From the NCBI RefSeq assembly GCF_018139145.2, contig NC_059500.1, positions 51,826,663 through 51,890,662 of the forward strand: a stretch of DNA of 64,000 bases. The letters run 5' to 3'. The stretch is from Gymnogyps californianus (lineage: Eukaryota; Chordata; Aves; Accipitriformes; Cathartidae). This document shows, one piece after another, positions 11,913 through 26,600 of the stretch. The stretch's first letter is position 1; every line of letters starts with the position of its first letter. A model generated the notes under the pieces. The model saw nothing but the letters and a program-made list of their open reading frames with translations. It did not search any database and was not told the origin of the DNA. The position numbers were made by a program, and so were the translations under genes.

Positions 11913-14900
11913 TCCAATGCCAAAATGTCATGATAGTCTCTTCCCACTGTGGTCTGATTTTTTAAACATGGGAATTTGTGCATAAATGAATGTTGTATCT
12001 CTTACTATTGAAATTGACTTTATGAATCTTTAAAGGTTTTACCATCATTAGGTGCCTTCAAAGCTTTCAAAAGTGGCAATACAATAAACACAGTTAATGA
12101 TCCTTATTGTAAACAGCTGTCTTCTCGGGTATATACATATTTTTCATAATGACTAAGACCTGGAGGAATGCTTCTGAAACATGGGTAGAAGCTCACTTTT
12201 CTCCCCGCATCCTTATCAAATCTGGTTTTTTTCCTCACAAAAATGTAGAAATATTATGCAATAAAATCATAGGTAAGGTTGCTTAGTTTGGTTATTTTCA
12301 AATAAATGTCTAATTTCTTAAAAAATTAGGTTGCCTAAGATAGCATCACTAAATGTTCAGATTACACTGGAAAGAATTAACTCATCTAACATTTGGGTCC
12401 AATTTATGAGCAAATAATTTAAATATTAAAGACAAGATTTAAAAAAAATGTATAACTAAAGCACTTATATGCAGTTGCTGGAACGTAATCTTAGGGGAAT
12501 AGCGCAACAGAAATGCTGACCTACTTTTCAAAAAGATCTGAACTTTAGCTTGACAAGATGCAACTTGTGAATGCCAAACAATTGCAGAACTGACAGTGCT
12601 ATAGGTAAGGAAGTATACTATTATAAAAAGACTGGTTTAAGTCTTAAGACTGTGCTTTCCAGTATCAATATTAATTTCTATTTGTCATTTGAAGACATTG
12701 ATTGAAAAAGACATTTATAATTCCACATATGGAAACATAACAATATATATCAGAATAAATATTGTACCTAAACCAGCATACAAATATTTTCAGAATTCCC
12801 ATGTAGTGGTCCTTCTCTTATTCTTTTAGTTCAAGTAAACAGTCTACCAGATTCCCAGTTATCAAATTCATGCTAAAAGGGCTGGAGGGAAGGGAAGGAA
12901 ATAATTTTCTTCTTCAAGCAGAGAAATGCTGAGGAAGCAGAGATCTAAATGTAACAGAATAGGAGAAAATAGTAAGCATGCACTTCTGTATGACAGAATT
13001 TCTCCACAGCATAGAGTATAAAATAAAAAAGATGGGGTGAAACATTGTCAGTTCTTATCAGGAGTGAGAATAGGAAATAGAAATTAAAAAGACACAGGAG
13101 ACACGATCCTGTCCGAAATAAGGGAGAATATGACTCAATAATTCAGGAGTGCTGCCTTTCCTGTCATCTTCATTGCATGTAATTGTTTTACACTTAGGTC
13201 ACATAACATATTTTTTTTCCCTGACAGCTAGAGGCACAGATTCACCAAAATTATTATTCTTTTCCCATTTTTTCTATCCTGTCAGACATTTTGTCTTCCT
13301 ATCTTGTGTATACATATGTTTTTCTTGGTTTTCAGTATAGTGGTAAAGCAAGAGCAAAAAGCAACTAAGCAAGAGGCCAATCTCTGATAATCACAAATTC
13401 CTTTTAAGAGACTAAACTGACAGACAAAAATAAAAAATTACCTGCTTCATTGGATACACTGATGAGAAAGAATTAAAATACCATTGTGGATTGCTAAAAG
13501 AGAAATCAGGTACCATCTTCAAGTACAGAGCAGTGCATTTCTGAAATTACACTTTTGTAAGAGTAGGAAAAATTTCCTTCCAAAAAGAAGTTAATTTGTA
13601 CATTACACAACTGTTCATGTACCTGTTGACAGTTCAAAAAATAGTTTCCTTGTTTCCTTGGTGGTGAGCGGGGGAAAGATCTACATTTATGAGGAATAAG
13701 TGAAGAAAGGAATCCTTCCTTTTGCCCAATAATCAGTTTTCTTAAGGCACTCATCAGTGCAGAAACAAGAAAGATGCCTAGTATTCTGAGACCAGTTTTC
13801 TGTGTTCTCTCCTTTTGAAGCTGTTTGGGAAATCAATACATCTGTTTATAGATCCCTGTGCATGAAAAATTACTCTGTAACTTAATGGGTGTAGTAGTCC
13901 TGTAAGAGTACCCCGGATGAATATTTTAATATTTTCTACAAAATGAAACATCTCAATCACATACAAGAAGTTAACCACTGCAATAGCACAATATTCTTTA
14001 GAAATGTTACATTTAATATTAAATCTTGTGAGACAAAAGTAAAAAAAAAATCAACCTTGAACACCCTTCCCCTGAAAAGCTGAGTTCGTTTCTTGCACTT
14101 CACATGGGTTGTCAAAAAATTGTGCTGTTGAATTAAAAAAAAAAAAAAAAAAAGAAAAAAAAGAAGAAAAAAGAAAGCAAAAGGCCACCACATTATTTTC
14201 TTCGTAATTTTGTTGAATGATACGTGAATTTACAAGTTTGTTTTCCTTGATCTACTTTTATTAAAAATGAATGAAATTATTTTGGGAGGATAAAATATTT
14301 ATCATGACATTTCATTTTTCTTTCAGTTTTTTTTTGATTGCTCTGATTTTTTTTCTTCTTTTGTAACCTAAAATTCACTTGCTAAAACATTTTCTACTAT
14401 TTTTGAGACAAAATCTACATAGGAATGATTAAAAAATGGCAAGTGAGTTCATTGTTTAAATCTTAGTCTAGTACATAATGTAGTATAAAAGTTCAGAGAC
14501 GTACATAACTGAGCTCTCTCAAAATTAGTAATACTAAAGGATTTGAAATCTTATAATTTAATTAACTTTGATAGTTTGTTTTTGTTTAATAACATAAAAA
14601 TAATGAATATTGTGTATGATTTCCTTTGTAATATATCTCTACCATTTAAGCCTCTTAGTTTTCTTAAATTATAGCTTGGAAGGATACTTTTCAAGGCTAT
14701 AGGTGTAACTACCTTCAAAATATATTCCATCATTTTTCAGATAGATTGTAATAATGGGGTCATTTTATTACCCTGGCTGTTATTTATTTTTGAGAAACAA
14801 ATAGTTGGCTGCAGATGCTTGAATTGCAACAGAATAAAAAAGATTATTCAGGTGAATAATATTTTTGTCAATATAATTAATTTTATTTGCACAGAAAACC

Positions 14901-14972
14901 AGTAATGTCTTACATAAGAAAAAAAGTATTTGTGATAACTTTGAAGATTACTTACAAAATATTCAGACTATC
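11913..14972. other. Unique AT-rich DNA, nothing recognised
   Basis: AT-rich and without recognisable coding or RNA features. A 45 nt A-rich tract lies at about 14132-14177. The short open frames (60-80 codons) are lysine- or leucine-rich chance frames. Confidence 0.5.
14132..14177. repeat. A-rich tract
   Basis: Poly-A interrupted by single G residues. No retrotransposon body is recognisable next to it. Confidence 0.8.
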
Positions 14973-15236
14973 TGTCCTGGTTTCAGCTGGGGTAGAGTTA
15001 ATTTTCTTCTTAGTAGCTGGTACAGTGCTGTGTTTTGGATTCAGTGTGAGAATAATGTTGATAACACGCTGAGGTTTTAGTTGTTGTTAAGTAGCACTTA
15101 TCCTAAGTTAAGGATTTTTCAGTTTCCCATGCTCTGCCAGCAAGCAGGTGTGCAAGAAGCTGGGAGGGAGCATAGCCAGGACAGCTGACCTGAACTAGCC
15201 AAAGGAGTGTTCCATACCACAGGACGTCATGCTCAG

Positions 15237-15244
15237 TATATAAA
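15237..15244 (+). promoter_or_regulatory. LTR TATA box
   Basis: TATATAAA preceded by 'gctcag' in the U3 part of the solo LTR, conserved across family A copies. Activity is unknown. Confidence 0.6.
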
Positions 15245-15441
15245 CTGGGAGGAGTTGGCCAGGAGGGACGGATCGCTGCTGGGGCATCGGTCAGTGGGTG
15301 GTGAGCAACTGCATTGTGCATCAGTTGTCTTTTCTTGGGTTTTATTTCTCTTTTTTTTGTTATATTCCTTTTCATTACAATTATTATTATTATTATATTT
15401 CTTTATTATTAGTTAGTATTATATATTATTTTACTTTAGTT

Positions 15442-15447
15442 ATTAAA
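15442..15447 (+). promoter_or_regulatory. LTR polyadenylation signal ATTAAA
   Basis: ATTAAA about 200 bp downstream of the TATA box and followed by 'ctgttcttatctcaac'. The same word order is found in all six family A copies, either direct or as reverse complement. Confidence 0.55.
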
Positions 15448-15574
15448 CTGTTCTTATCTCAACGCACGAGTTTTACTTTTTTTTCTTTCCTCCTCCACAC
15501 CCCACTGGGAGGGGGGAGGGGGGAGCAGCTGTGTAGTGCTTAGTTGCTGGCTGGGGTCAAACTACGATACTATC

Positions 15575-17103
15575 TTATTCTATCACTATCATTCATTTAC
15601 AGTGAAGTCACTGTTTTAAATACATAGCATGCCTAGCCCAAGGACAATATTAGTAAACTATGCAGTGGTATTTGGAATGTTCAGGTATTTAAGCGTATCT
15701 GGGATACTCAAGTTTGTTCAGAAAACCTTTCAAAAATGCTATTGAACCAGCATCAGCATCTCCACAGAAAACATATAACTTAGTCTTCCATAACTGGGGA
15801 CACAATCCTGTGATATTTTAATCGTGAAAATTTGCAGTTAACAGTTGAAAACTTATTGAGAAAAAATCAGGATACTTTTAGGATTCCCTAGGTAGAATAT
15901 CTATGCCTGAGATGATCAACACTTTAAGTTATCCCCTTCTATTAATGCTAGTAGTGAGACCCATATTCCCAAAAAAGTTCTGGGTATTTCTTTCTGTCTA
16001 TTTTTCATCTACTCTTTTTAATTGAGAAACACATAATATAAAATAAAAATACAGAAGCTAATTTACCAAGACGTCAGATACTGGAATGTAGCCAGATGGA
16101 TTCCAACAGCATAGTGGCTAGACTTGATAAAGGAAGAATGTGTCTCCTCTGCTTTCTATCTTAATCAACTCATGCTTTGGGGACATAAGTTAATGTTTTG
16201 AATTCTTAACTGCTTCGCAGAAGTGACCTGTTGTAAAACTTATCTGTAAGATTACTCCATAACAGTTTATAGAGAAACATATTTTAAAGCTAGCATTGAA
16301 GCTATTGGCATGTAAAAGTTCTTTGTGATGGACAGGGAACATGATTGTAAGCTTCAGGTGACAACATTATGATCTGCTTTCCTATTAAATACAATTCAAA
16401 ATATTTAGTAGTAAAATCATGGGAAAAAATGAACAGAGCAAAGTCTTCCTTTCTATCACTGAATGTCACCCACCTCACTGTTTGCTGAGTGCAACCTGTG
16501 AAATTTTGGTAGCTGGCACAATTTTTTTGTTGTTGGATTTTTTTGTGTGTGTGTGTTTTGTTTTGGTTTTGGTAAAGGTCTTCAGGCTATTTGCTGTTTT
16601 TTAACTTAGATGCTGTCAACACCAAAAGACACTTGCTCATAAGTTACATGGATATTTTACAGTATCTCTGGTTGTGTCTTTCTTCTGATAGTGATTTATG
16701 GGTTGAAATTTGAGCAAGAAAAAGGGCCTGGAAATTTGTGCTGTCTCAGTTGCCTAACAGTCATTAACCCTTATTAGGATTTTGGAGAATAAGTATCCTG
16801 ACATCCTCTGGAAACTCAAATACTGGTAATTAAAGACTAAATTTCAAGAGCACAGAAGACAAGCATCAAACTCTGATGAGCATCAAAGCGTCAAACTCTC
16901 ATTTTGAATGCAAATTTATTTATGCAAACTTCTTTCTATATTTTTGAAAAGGAGGAGGATCTTATCTAATGAAAAGATCTGCTGTAGTGTTCTGCTTAAT
17001 TATTATCAATACAGCAGTATTGACATGCAATAGTAAGAAAACGTTCTGTATGATCTCAAACATCTATTTGTATCTCTTGTGAAATGAAGATTGCTTTCAT
17101 TTC
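15575..17103. other. Unique AT-rich DNA, nothing recognised
   Basis: No repeat family, coding frame or RNA gene was recognised between two solo LTRs of opposite orientation. A short TG run and a 'gttttgttttggttttgg' stretch lie near 16540-16575. Confidence 0.5.
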
Positions 17104-17685
17104 TGTCATGGTTTAACCCCAGCCGGCAGCTAAGCATCACACAGCCGCTCGCTCACTCCCCCCCACCCCTGGGATGGGGGAGAGAATCAGGAAAAAAAAC
17201 CCTCGTGGGCTGAGATAAAGACAGTTTAATAGGACAGAAAGGAATGAAAAACAATGATAATGATGATAATAATATGACAATAGTAATACTAAAAGAATTA
17301 AACTATACAAAGCAAGTGGTGCACAATGCAATTGCATACCACTCATTGACCAATGCCCCGTTAGTTCCCGAGCCGCGATCTGCCCCTCCCAGCCAGTTCC
17401 CCCAGTTTATATACTGGTCATGATGTCATATGGTGTGGAATAGCTCTTTGGCCAGTTTGGGTCAGCTGTCCTGGCGGTGTCCCCTCCCAACTTCTTGTGC
17501 CCCTCCAGCCTTCTCGCTGGCTGGGCATGAGAAGCTGAAAAATCCTTGACTTAGTATAAACACTACTTAGCAACAACTAAAAACATCAGTGTGTTATCAA
17601 CATTATTTTTCTACTAAATCCAAAACACAGCACTATACCAGCTACTAGGAAGAAAATTAACTCTGTCCTAGCTGAAACCAGGACA
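17104..17685 (-). mobile_element. Solo LTR, family A, minus strand
   Basis: A 582 bp solo LTR bounded by a perfect 5 bp duplication, atttc at 17099-17103 and 17686-17690. Minus-strand TATA box at plus 17406-17413; minus-strand ATTAAA at plus 17225-17230. It carries the block 'gttagttcccgagccgcgat' (about 17361-17380) shared with the copy at 46269-46871 and absent from those at 4613, 14973 and 49585, so it belongs to a distinct variant. Its AT-rich trinucleotide tract is shorter and more interrupted than in the others. Confidence 0.92.
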
Positions 17686-20600
17686 ATTTCTAAACTGCAA
17701 GTGACAAAAAAGTACTACATCTTATTTAAAGCATGTATTTTCATAACTTTATTTAGTTCTGAAAAAAAAAACCAACCCCACAACATTTTTTAGATTTTCA
17801 TCATAGGAATATCAGCACTATTTTTCATACAGTGACAAAATCCACCTGATTTGATTTCTCATTCCTAAAAATGTACACATTTTTTCTTTATCTCTTTTTT
17901 ACATTTAGGAGGCAATATATTTTCTGATTACTTAATATAATAAAATCCCTATGGGAGTTTTCTGAAATGTTGGTTGGAGAAAAAGTAGTGCATTGCAAAG
18001 TAACCATTGAACACAATAGTTCAAAGTAACCATCGAACTCAATACAAAATCAAGCAGTGTATTCTTGTTTGTGTTAAATTATTGGGGAAAGAGCATAATT
18101 TAGAGATGAATTCAGAAACAAATAATATGAAGGACTAAATATTGTGATAGTAGCTTTATTTCACTGCAACACAAAATCCTGGAAGTGTAAAGCAAAGACT
18201 TATTTAGATAAGTGAAATATGTGATTTCTGTCTTTCTTATGTCACCTTATGTGAAAACAATACAATTTACTGCAGATATGTCACCTTGTGTAGACTGGCC
18301 TTCTCCAGACTGTGCATGTTAAAATCTGGATCTTGGATAGAGAGTCCCATCATACAAAATATAACAGTTATTTTTAATTTTATAAGAGAAATTAATTGAA
18401 TTCCTGAACGTTTTTTTCCTGGGAAACATTCTTTTATCTCAAAAAAACCCAACCCAACCCAAATGAAACCAAACAAAAAAGAAAAAAAATAGGGTCTTAG
18501 GTTACTTTTTACGGAAAAGGAAATTAATTGAGTTAATTAATAAAGAGTTTCATTTAAATCTCAACAAACCATTTACATTTTTTTCCTCTGTGAATTCCCA
18601 CAGTATTTTCAATTATAATGAGATTTTTTTTATTTCCTATCCCTAATACTATGTAGTGCTACTTCTTAGTAGTAAAGCAATTGCTATCCTTCACCCTAGA
18701 GTTGGCTGCATTTCATTCCTGGATGAAGTAAATCCTAAAAATTACGATTTCTAAAGTAATTGTAGGTAATAAGTTCTATATAAATATAAAAGCTTCTCCC
18801 AAAGTTAATCTTCATATCTACCTTTTATGGGCTTTTTTCTGCTTGAGTGGCCTGGGGGCACAGTGAAAGCGTATGTACATTTGCTAATAACTACAAGTGT
18901 CCTCTTACAGAAAAAATATATAAGCACCAAGGTGTAATGAGGCAATTTTGGAAAAGAAAATATCAACTTTTGCAAACTACTTTTCTATGTGGTTGTTTCT
19001 GGATTCTAATTGCTCACTGTTCAAATGAAGGTCACTGTTCCTAGAAAAGAGATGAAACTTTTTAGGATATGAGCACAAACCGTTCTATATTTATGACTGG
19101 CAGACTCAGAAATTACATTTACTAACCCTTAGAAATGTGTTCTTCATGGCCCTATTAATGTAGTTTGAAAAATGTACTCTTATCTCTAACATAATTGAAT
19201 TTTTTTTATCAACTGCTCTCAGGAAAGCAGCTTGACCTGCATCTTTGCAGGGTCAGTAATTTTTGAACTTAGTGATTCAATAAAGATTATAGAGTAGGAA
19301 TGTGTAATAGCAGTACTCACCTAAGATTTACTTTCTGACACTGTTAGTGGGAAAAAAGATTAAACATATTTGCATTAAAAAGATTTTGCAGGTAGATCAA
19401 TGTCAAATAACTTCATAAACTGTTTCCTGATCTATTATTCATTCTACAGACTATATTTTTTTGTTTTTTTTAAACATGTAAAGTGAAATTTCATTGTTTG
19501 TTCTCCCTAGAGCATGCTATAGAAGTTATCTGTAGCTACTGAAATAACCAGTCAAGCTTTATTTGTAAAAATATAACAAACGTTATTAAGAACAGAAAGT
19601 ATATTATAAGCAGAGATATTTTCACAATTCCAAGAAGGGCTGGTAAAAGCAGGTGACTGTTGTTTTTTGCTGTTGATGTCTCTTGTAAGAAATAAAGTGT
19701 TGACACTTCTATAATGAAAATGCTGTTACTGCATATCTGTCAGTTTAATGGTACCCCAGAGCTGTATTGTTGGATTTCATTACGTATTACAATAAATAAC
19801 ATTTACCATGAAAAAATGAAAAATGAATTTCAGTGGAGCAGTTATCTTCCACTTAGCAATCAGTATATTAAAGAAAGATTCTACAGGGAAAATAAGATTT
19901 ATTTCATGTGCTGGTGTAGAGCTAAATAATCCATGCATGAAAAAGGAAATGGAACCAAAAGTTAAAGATTTACTAAATTGTTTATAGCAATGGTGTGATT
20001 AAAGCAATGTAGTGTTTGATACGGGAAGTTAGAGCTGTTTAGAGCAAAATGTCAGGACTAATTTAAGACATCAAGCTACAAAACTTATCATTCTTTTCTG
20101 CATTTCTGAATATATTTGAACTTGATAGCTCCAGTGCACATGAACTACTTTTATACATGAAGACTTTGGCAATGTTTGGCATTTTATGCATTTAAAATAA
20201 ATCCATTTTGTATAGATCACCCACACTAGTCATACTTAAAATAGATACATAAATTAACATACACTGATAATCACCTCAACCTGACATTTTCAGTCAATAA
20301 AGACTGCAACAAACAGGTGACCTTGAATGCGCTACCACACATCATGCTGTATTGCTTCAGGAGACAAGCTAAGGAACATGTTCAATTTAGTGATGACTCT
20401 TGTTTGACATCTAGTAAATCTTTACAGGTACATTCCTTTATTATCTTTGCCGCTACAATCTTTACAAATAAAAGTGTCTACTTTCATTCCTGTAGTTATT
20501 TGGAAACTTCCAGGTTTATTCTCTTCCCTTCAAGATGTTTTCCTGTAATCTCAACATATCTTCATGTCAGTGATGAGTGAATGAATAGATCTTTCTCATT

Positions 20601-23600
20601 GTCCTTTCTGTTGGTACTGTTATTCTAAGGCAACTGTAATGAGAGGATGGTTGTCAAGAATGTTGCTGAAGAGGTAACTAGGGAAACATTATTATTGCTT
20701 CTGCTTTGGTAGGTGCTTTGCAGAGGAAGCAAATTGCCATTAGAACTTCTGGAGATAACCTTGGATTTATGTGGCAAGAGTTTCCCATTGTTACTGGTAG
20801 GTCTATCTGTAAGTTTGATTTCTGGAAGCTGTTGTCTAAAAAGGGGCTTGAACTGGAATGTATGAAGGATTTGGGACATCAAATCAAGTTCAAACAGCTT
20901 GATTTAGTACTAGACAAGCAGGATAAACAGTTAGTGTCAAGTCTTATATGATGATGTTCGCCTTGCATTTCCTCCTTTCCTGTTGGGAAGGATCAACAAT
21001 TAATCAGTTCACCCTTAAAAATGTTCTAAAAATATATGATCCTTGGCCCATTTATAGCATAGTTGACATGGATCACCAGTTCTACAGCACTAATAATTAT
21101 CAAAAAAAGTAAATAAAAAAAAATAAAAGCATAGCTGCTTTGGTGCTTGGAGAAACTGGTGTCCACTTTTTTTTTTTTCTTTTGACAAAGAAAACATCTG
21201 AGTATGTTAAAGAGAAAAAGGTGCTTTCCTTTACTGCAGCAGTTTCATTACTGCAGCACCCCAAGCCAATGGGAAAATTCTTATGCCAGGCGATCAGTGT
21301 GACTACTGGCAAGACAGTGAACTGTACATTAGCAGCTCTGATTGGGAAAAGATACTGATAGGGCTTTTTTTGTGATAATTTACTTAACATTGTGCTGAAT
21401 AGTTGTTATTGGATTTTAAAATAGTGTGTTTCTGCACCATTGCTCTGTCCTATGTGGAAGAAATAGAAAGCAAGAATGGTCTTCTCTGTTTCTCCTATCA
21501 AAGTAAATGTTACACCCTCTTTTATTTCCTTCCAACTTCTGGAACACATACAGAAAAATCAGGGTTATTTCCTGCACTATTGCTAAGCTTTTAGGAAATG
21601 GGTTCCCTGTATCTTTACTTCTTTTTCCCAGTCATTGCAGAATTTACTCTTGAGAGTATGATATACATAGAGTTGCATGATTAATTGATTTCATCATTCA
21701 CTGGATGAAATACAAGTAGTAAACTTTTACTTCTAAATTATTTGGAATAATTGAAAAATATTTTCCTTATTTTCTGTCCCACACTATGCTTTGGGTTTAA
21801 GAGACCATTTTAATTTAAAATAGAATGTCTAGTTTAGTTTTCCATGTTTGTTTTTTGACTCTAAAAAACTACTGTCTTACGTAGATTAAAGAGTTAATCA
21901 TATCAAAGTAAAATTATAAAATTTTTTTAGAAATTTTGTTGAAATGAAAATTTGACTTTTGAGAGTCTTGGCAAAATAGGTAGAAATTGGCATATTATTA
22001 TCAGTAGTAAAAAATAATCTAGAATGTAATTCATCTGTAGTCATAAATCTCATGGATTAATAATTTCTTCAGGAACTGTCACATGTCAGACATTTTGACT
22101 AAACCAGAAATACATTTTTAAAAAAAAAGTTTCTTCTGAACTCTATGTTATCTTGTAAGAGTATTCTTTTTATTTTATAGTATTGGTAATAGATTGTTTA
22201 CAGCATATGAAAAATTATGAATGAAAAAGTAATTTTTATCTTAGGATCTGAGAATATTGTGTAAATTTAGAGTTATGCAGATTCACTAAGCTTTACACTT
22301 TGAATACACAAGTTTTGGTCCACATTAACAGTTCCTTATCCTGGACAATCAGTGTTTATTGAGGGATGTGAAGAGAACAAAGGAGGTTGTACCATCTTCT
22401 CCTGTATGTATCTATGAAAAGTTCAGATGGGTTTTGCTGCAGCTCCTGAGTCAGTAACAGAAGCAACAGAGTAGTTTCTCAGATATTAAGCCCTTTAGCA
22501 ATAACAGGCTATTCTGGCCATATCGCTGCTGGACCTCTCTTTGAGATATAGAGGTGAATGACATAGAGCAACTACAACACACTCAGTTTCCTCTGTACAA
22601 GAGGATATCCCTGAGGAGGTTGCTGGTGAAGCTGGACTTTCTGTAAAGAAAAATGTCTTCTGAAAGTGCATCTGTAAGGATGACAGAGAGTGAGAGAGGC
22701 AAAAGCTTTTGGGTAAGTAGACTGAAGGGCAGGAATCCTATAGGAAAGACTAGTTTTTCTTTCACACGAAGTCAGTTGAATGATAGCCCTTGTTTCCACT
22801 GTTCAGAATATCATGCTACATCTTCTGCTACTGGTGAGAAAAATGTCTGTTTTTTTGAAATAAGAACACTACTTTTCTCACTTTAATATTTTTGCTTTAG
22901 TATTCCCATAAACATTTAAAATTTATATTTTAGCAACTGTTGCTTATTGTTTTAGGCTTCCCTCAATTATCTTCTCTCTTTTGTGTAACAGTAAAACACC
23001 TAAATCCTTCACGTGTTTTGCTGTGAAAATTCCAATCACAGTACTGTTAGTACCTTTTTGATGCTAATAGGACTGTCCTCATAGTACAGTATATTACGGA
23101 AAAAAACACCAAAAAAGCTGAAAACAAAGACATCTATTTGTGCTAACACATAACTTTCCTCTTAATTCCCCCTTTTCAAGTCAATTATGAGACTGGGTTG
23201 ATTGTAGCAGCAATACTTAAGTAAAGTACAGAAATTATGTTGTACAGAAGGTAAAAGAGTTTATGTTTTAGACAATAGTACCCTTGTGATTTTAAAAAGG
23301 AAATTCTGCCTACATTCATTTCACTGCAATAACTATGAAATTCAAAATTCTTTCTAAAAAAGAAGGCATTATCAACAAACCCTAAAAGGAAGATGGCCTC
23401 ACTCTGTATATTACATTCAAAATTACATTGACAGATTAATCTACATTTTCCATTAGCTAAAACTTTCATAAAAGTCCATGGGAGTTGCACCAAGATAAGG
23501 ACTGCTGAATTCACCAGTCCTTATCGTATCTCAATAGTACAGTGAGAGCATTATGTAAAACACATTCAGTAGATTTTTCCTAGGAGTCCTATGAAGATTT

Positions 23601-26600
23601 CCTTGGCTTGGTTCCCCAAAAACCTAACCACGTATCAAATGCCAAGAATTTGTTGGCCCTGCTCCCAGTTATCGGTTTCAGACATTTGGCTAACCTCCCT
23701 GACTAACACGAAGCTTAGACACTGTGCTTTCCCACATGTTCTCATCTGGAAGGTAGCCCACACAGATGATGGCAGACTGAGCAACTGAGCATGTTTGTAG
23801 GAAACACTGAAATGTAGCATAGCTATCTCCAAGGATTCTCTGACAGGGAAGCAAGCAGATGAGTATTTCTTCCTTTGTTTAATATGTACTCTGCAACTTC
23901 CTTGCTTATCTAATTTTTGGGCGTGATAACAAGTCATTTTGTAGAATTTTTTTTAACAGACTTTTCCTTGAAAGTTTCAGATTTTGGTCTTCCATCTTGT
24001 CCAGAAATTATCCAGCCCCCAGCCCAGTTAAATAATGTGATTTATTTAAACAACTATGTAATTCTTAGGAGGAATTACAGTACATAAAGTTATTCTGCAT
24101 TAGACATATCTGCTACATAGAAAGAATGTTGTGGACTCTAAGTTAGGCAACTATCATGCTGAGGAGTCAGGCCCCTTCACCAGAAAAGGTGGCTTTGACG
24201 CTACATTAGCTATAGGCTCTTTCAATGAATTATTCTGCATTAAAAAATGCCCTATTGCCAAAGGTGATACTTTCCAAGAATGCTTATTTCAATGTGTTTC
24301 TTTAAAAATATTTTTTGGGAAACAGAGAAATATCGAACTATTCCATTTCATTGTTTCATAAATGAAGGACTAATTCTAACTTTTTTGGTTTCTAAAGACT
24401 ACATTTCAAACAAGCTATTTATGCACCATTTTCAAAATTATGAAATTGTTTAAATATAAATCTTTTTAAGAGCTTACATTGAAGTGGTTCATTTAAGCCT
24501 TACCAAAAATCTGTTTTTTTGTTTGCAAACCATTATTGGGAATTCAGCTTTTCATCACAACCTGGGAAAAATAGTGTCCGACTTGGCATCATTCAGAGTA
24601 CTGTGATGACATTGAATGTCATCTTACACAGCTCTTCTTGATGAGAAGATATGATGTGTTTTTAATTTATAAATGAGTATTTCCTTTTTGTTATTTCAAC
24701 TCAATCTCCTTCACTCACAAGGTAAATACAATGTTCTCTAGGCCATTCAAGTCTAACTTGAGGTTTTAGGCACGTATTTATTTTCATCATCTCTTCCAAG
24801 AGTGAACAAAGCCAGGCTAAATAACCGTTCAGGAATGATGTCCCAAGTCTCCACCTTCTTGGCTGCTGGTCCTTATTTTCCATCCTCCATTTTTTTTACC
24901 AGAGAAAGCAAGTTGTCACACTGCATACAGAGCAAGCCATGCCTTCACTGTTTTAAGACCACATACACAACCTTGTATGGCAGTCACGGTTTATTTAAAC
25001 TCTCATTCCACCTTCTTGAACCAGTTCCTACTTCTTTTGTTCTTTCCCATACCTACTTGTTAGTCACTCCTACATTTTTCTGTTTTTATTTTCTTTGAAT
25101 TCATGCCTCAGTCCATTCTGACACATTTCTTCTAACAGCATTACTGTTACAGAGGCATTACACTTAAGGGCTCTGCACTTTGTAAAGATTCATGTGTATC
25201 CAAGTTTTTTCATTCCAAAATCTCTGGGTTATAGAAGATGATTTAAGTTTTGCTGTAGTGTGCTGTTGTGCTGCTTCCATATTCTTTAGAAAAATAGCTT
25301 AGTGTTTTCTCTATTTAAGAAACTGAGAAATAAGACATCTATTTTTAAAAAATTTAAATCCTAATCACCTAGAGAATTTTATTGACTACTTAGTTCACTT
25401 GCAGACCTCAGAAGAGAAGCAAGAGATTAAAAACATATTTATATATGAAACTGATTCATTTTTAAATCAGCCAAAACTGATTTGAATCAGTAAAGCACAT
25501 CATAATTCTAACCAAGAAAATGGTCTTAATGTAAGTAGCAATAAATTTCCATAGAATACAGTAGCTCTCAGTGAAGATGAGATATTCCAATACAAGTAAT
25601 AAATAATCTTGGTCTCAGTATATAGGAATTTGTTTATTTTTTTTCTTGTAGTCCTAGATAAGAACATGTCGATACCTAACTCATTCAAACAAAAAGGCAA
25701 ACCTAGTGGACTCTGACCTTTTGTTTGCTACAGAATGTGATGGGCACCACTGATAAGAGTGAAATGAAGTATCAGAAAAGATCTATAAATGCAGGGAAAT
25801 TCATATCCAGAGGCAAACTCCTTACTTTGTTCTTATATATTTTATTATACTGAACCCAATACCTAAATCATTAGTGCAATTTGGATCAAAATTTGTCCTT
25901 TACCGATCAAGAGAGCCCACTGTGCTAATGCTATTTGTCATGGCAGTCCATGCTGGAAAATGTCAATGGTGTTCCTCAAATGTCTAAGAAGGCTGTGGGA
26001 AATGCAAATGAATACAAGTGTCCTAAACTGGTCTGTGATTGCATGACTGGGTGGATTAAAATTCTCCTCTTCCTGGAGTGAAATTAGTCAGTTAGTAAGA
26101 TACTTTTCATTCATAGGAATGTGAATTAGTGGCAAAGATAAAGTTATTTCCCTAAAGAGATTAACTGGCATACTACTTTGTTATAATTACTAAATATAAT
26201 ACTGGTTCTCCAAATTTTCCCATCTGCTTCTTTTGACCCTTCTAGCTTATTAATTGTTTACCTATTTGGGAGAAAAATATCCTTTCCCTAACCTAGAAGG
26301 TTATCTGCTTTTCCCAGCAGTGAGTTTTTCTTATAGATCACAGGCTTATAGAATGGTAGCATTCCCAAAATGTCTAGGAATAAATTTCAGCTGTGCCTTC
26401 TAAGACAGACATGGATCTTCTTGAGGCTGAAAGCCGAAAAATCAGTTTGTGCTGTCAGAGTTTAACTTTTTTTCCCCTATTGATTTTATTATTGGGAGAA
26501 AGTGTTGTATTGACAGCCCTTATTACTGAATCTCCTACTTGTTCATGCATCAGCTTTGTATATCACCAGCAGTGATAAACTCTCCTTGCGGCCTTACCCA

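Larger units (their letters stand above)
14973..15569 (+). mobile_element. Solo LTR, family A, plus strand
   Basis: A 597 bp solo LTR flanked by a perfect 5 bp duplication, ctatc at 14968-14972 and 15570-15574. It opens TGTCCTGGTTTCAGC. Its last bases are GATA where other copies have GACA, a C-to-T change in the terminal CA. A TATA box lies at 15237-15244 and an ATTAAA signal at 15442-15447. Between them is a T/A-rich trinucleotide stretch (TTA units, about 15378-15430). It matches the minus-strand copies at 4613-5222 and 46269-46871 closely in reverse complement. No viral interior is present. Confidence 0.92.

Noticed and set aside
20625..20951. Overlapping frames of about 80 codons that could be a retrocopy
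   Set aside because: No motif or family was recognised, and the two strands are equally open. No poly-A tail or target duplication was found.
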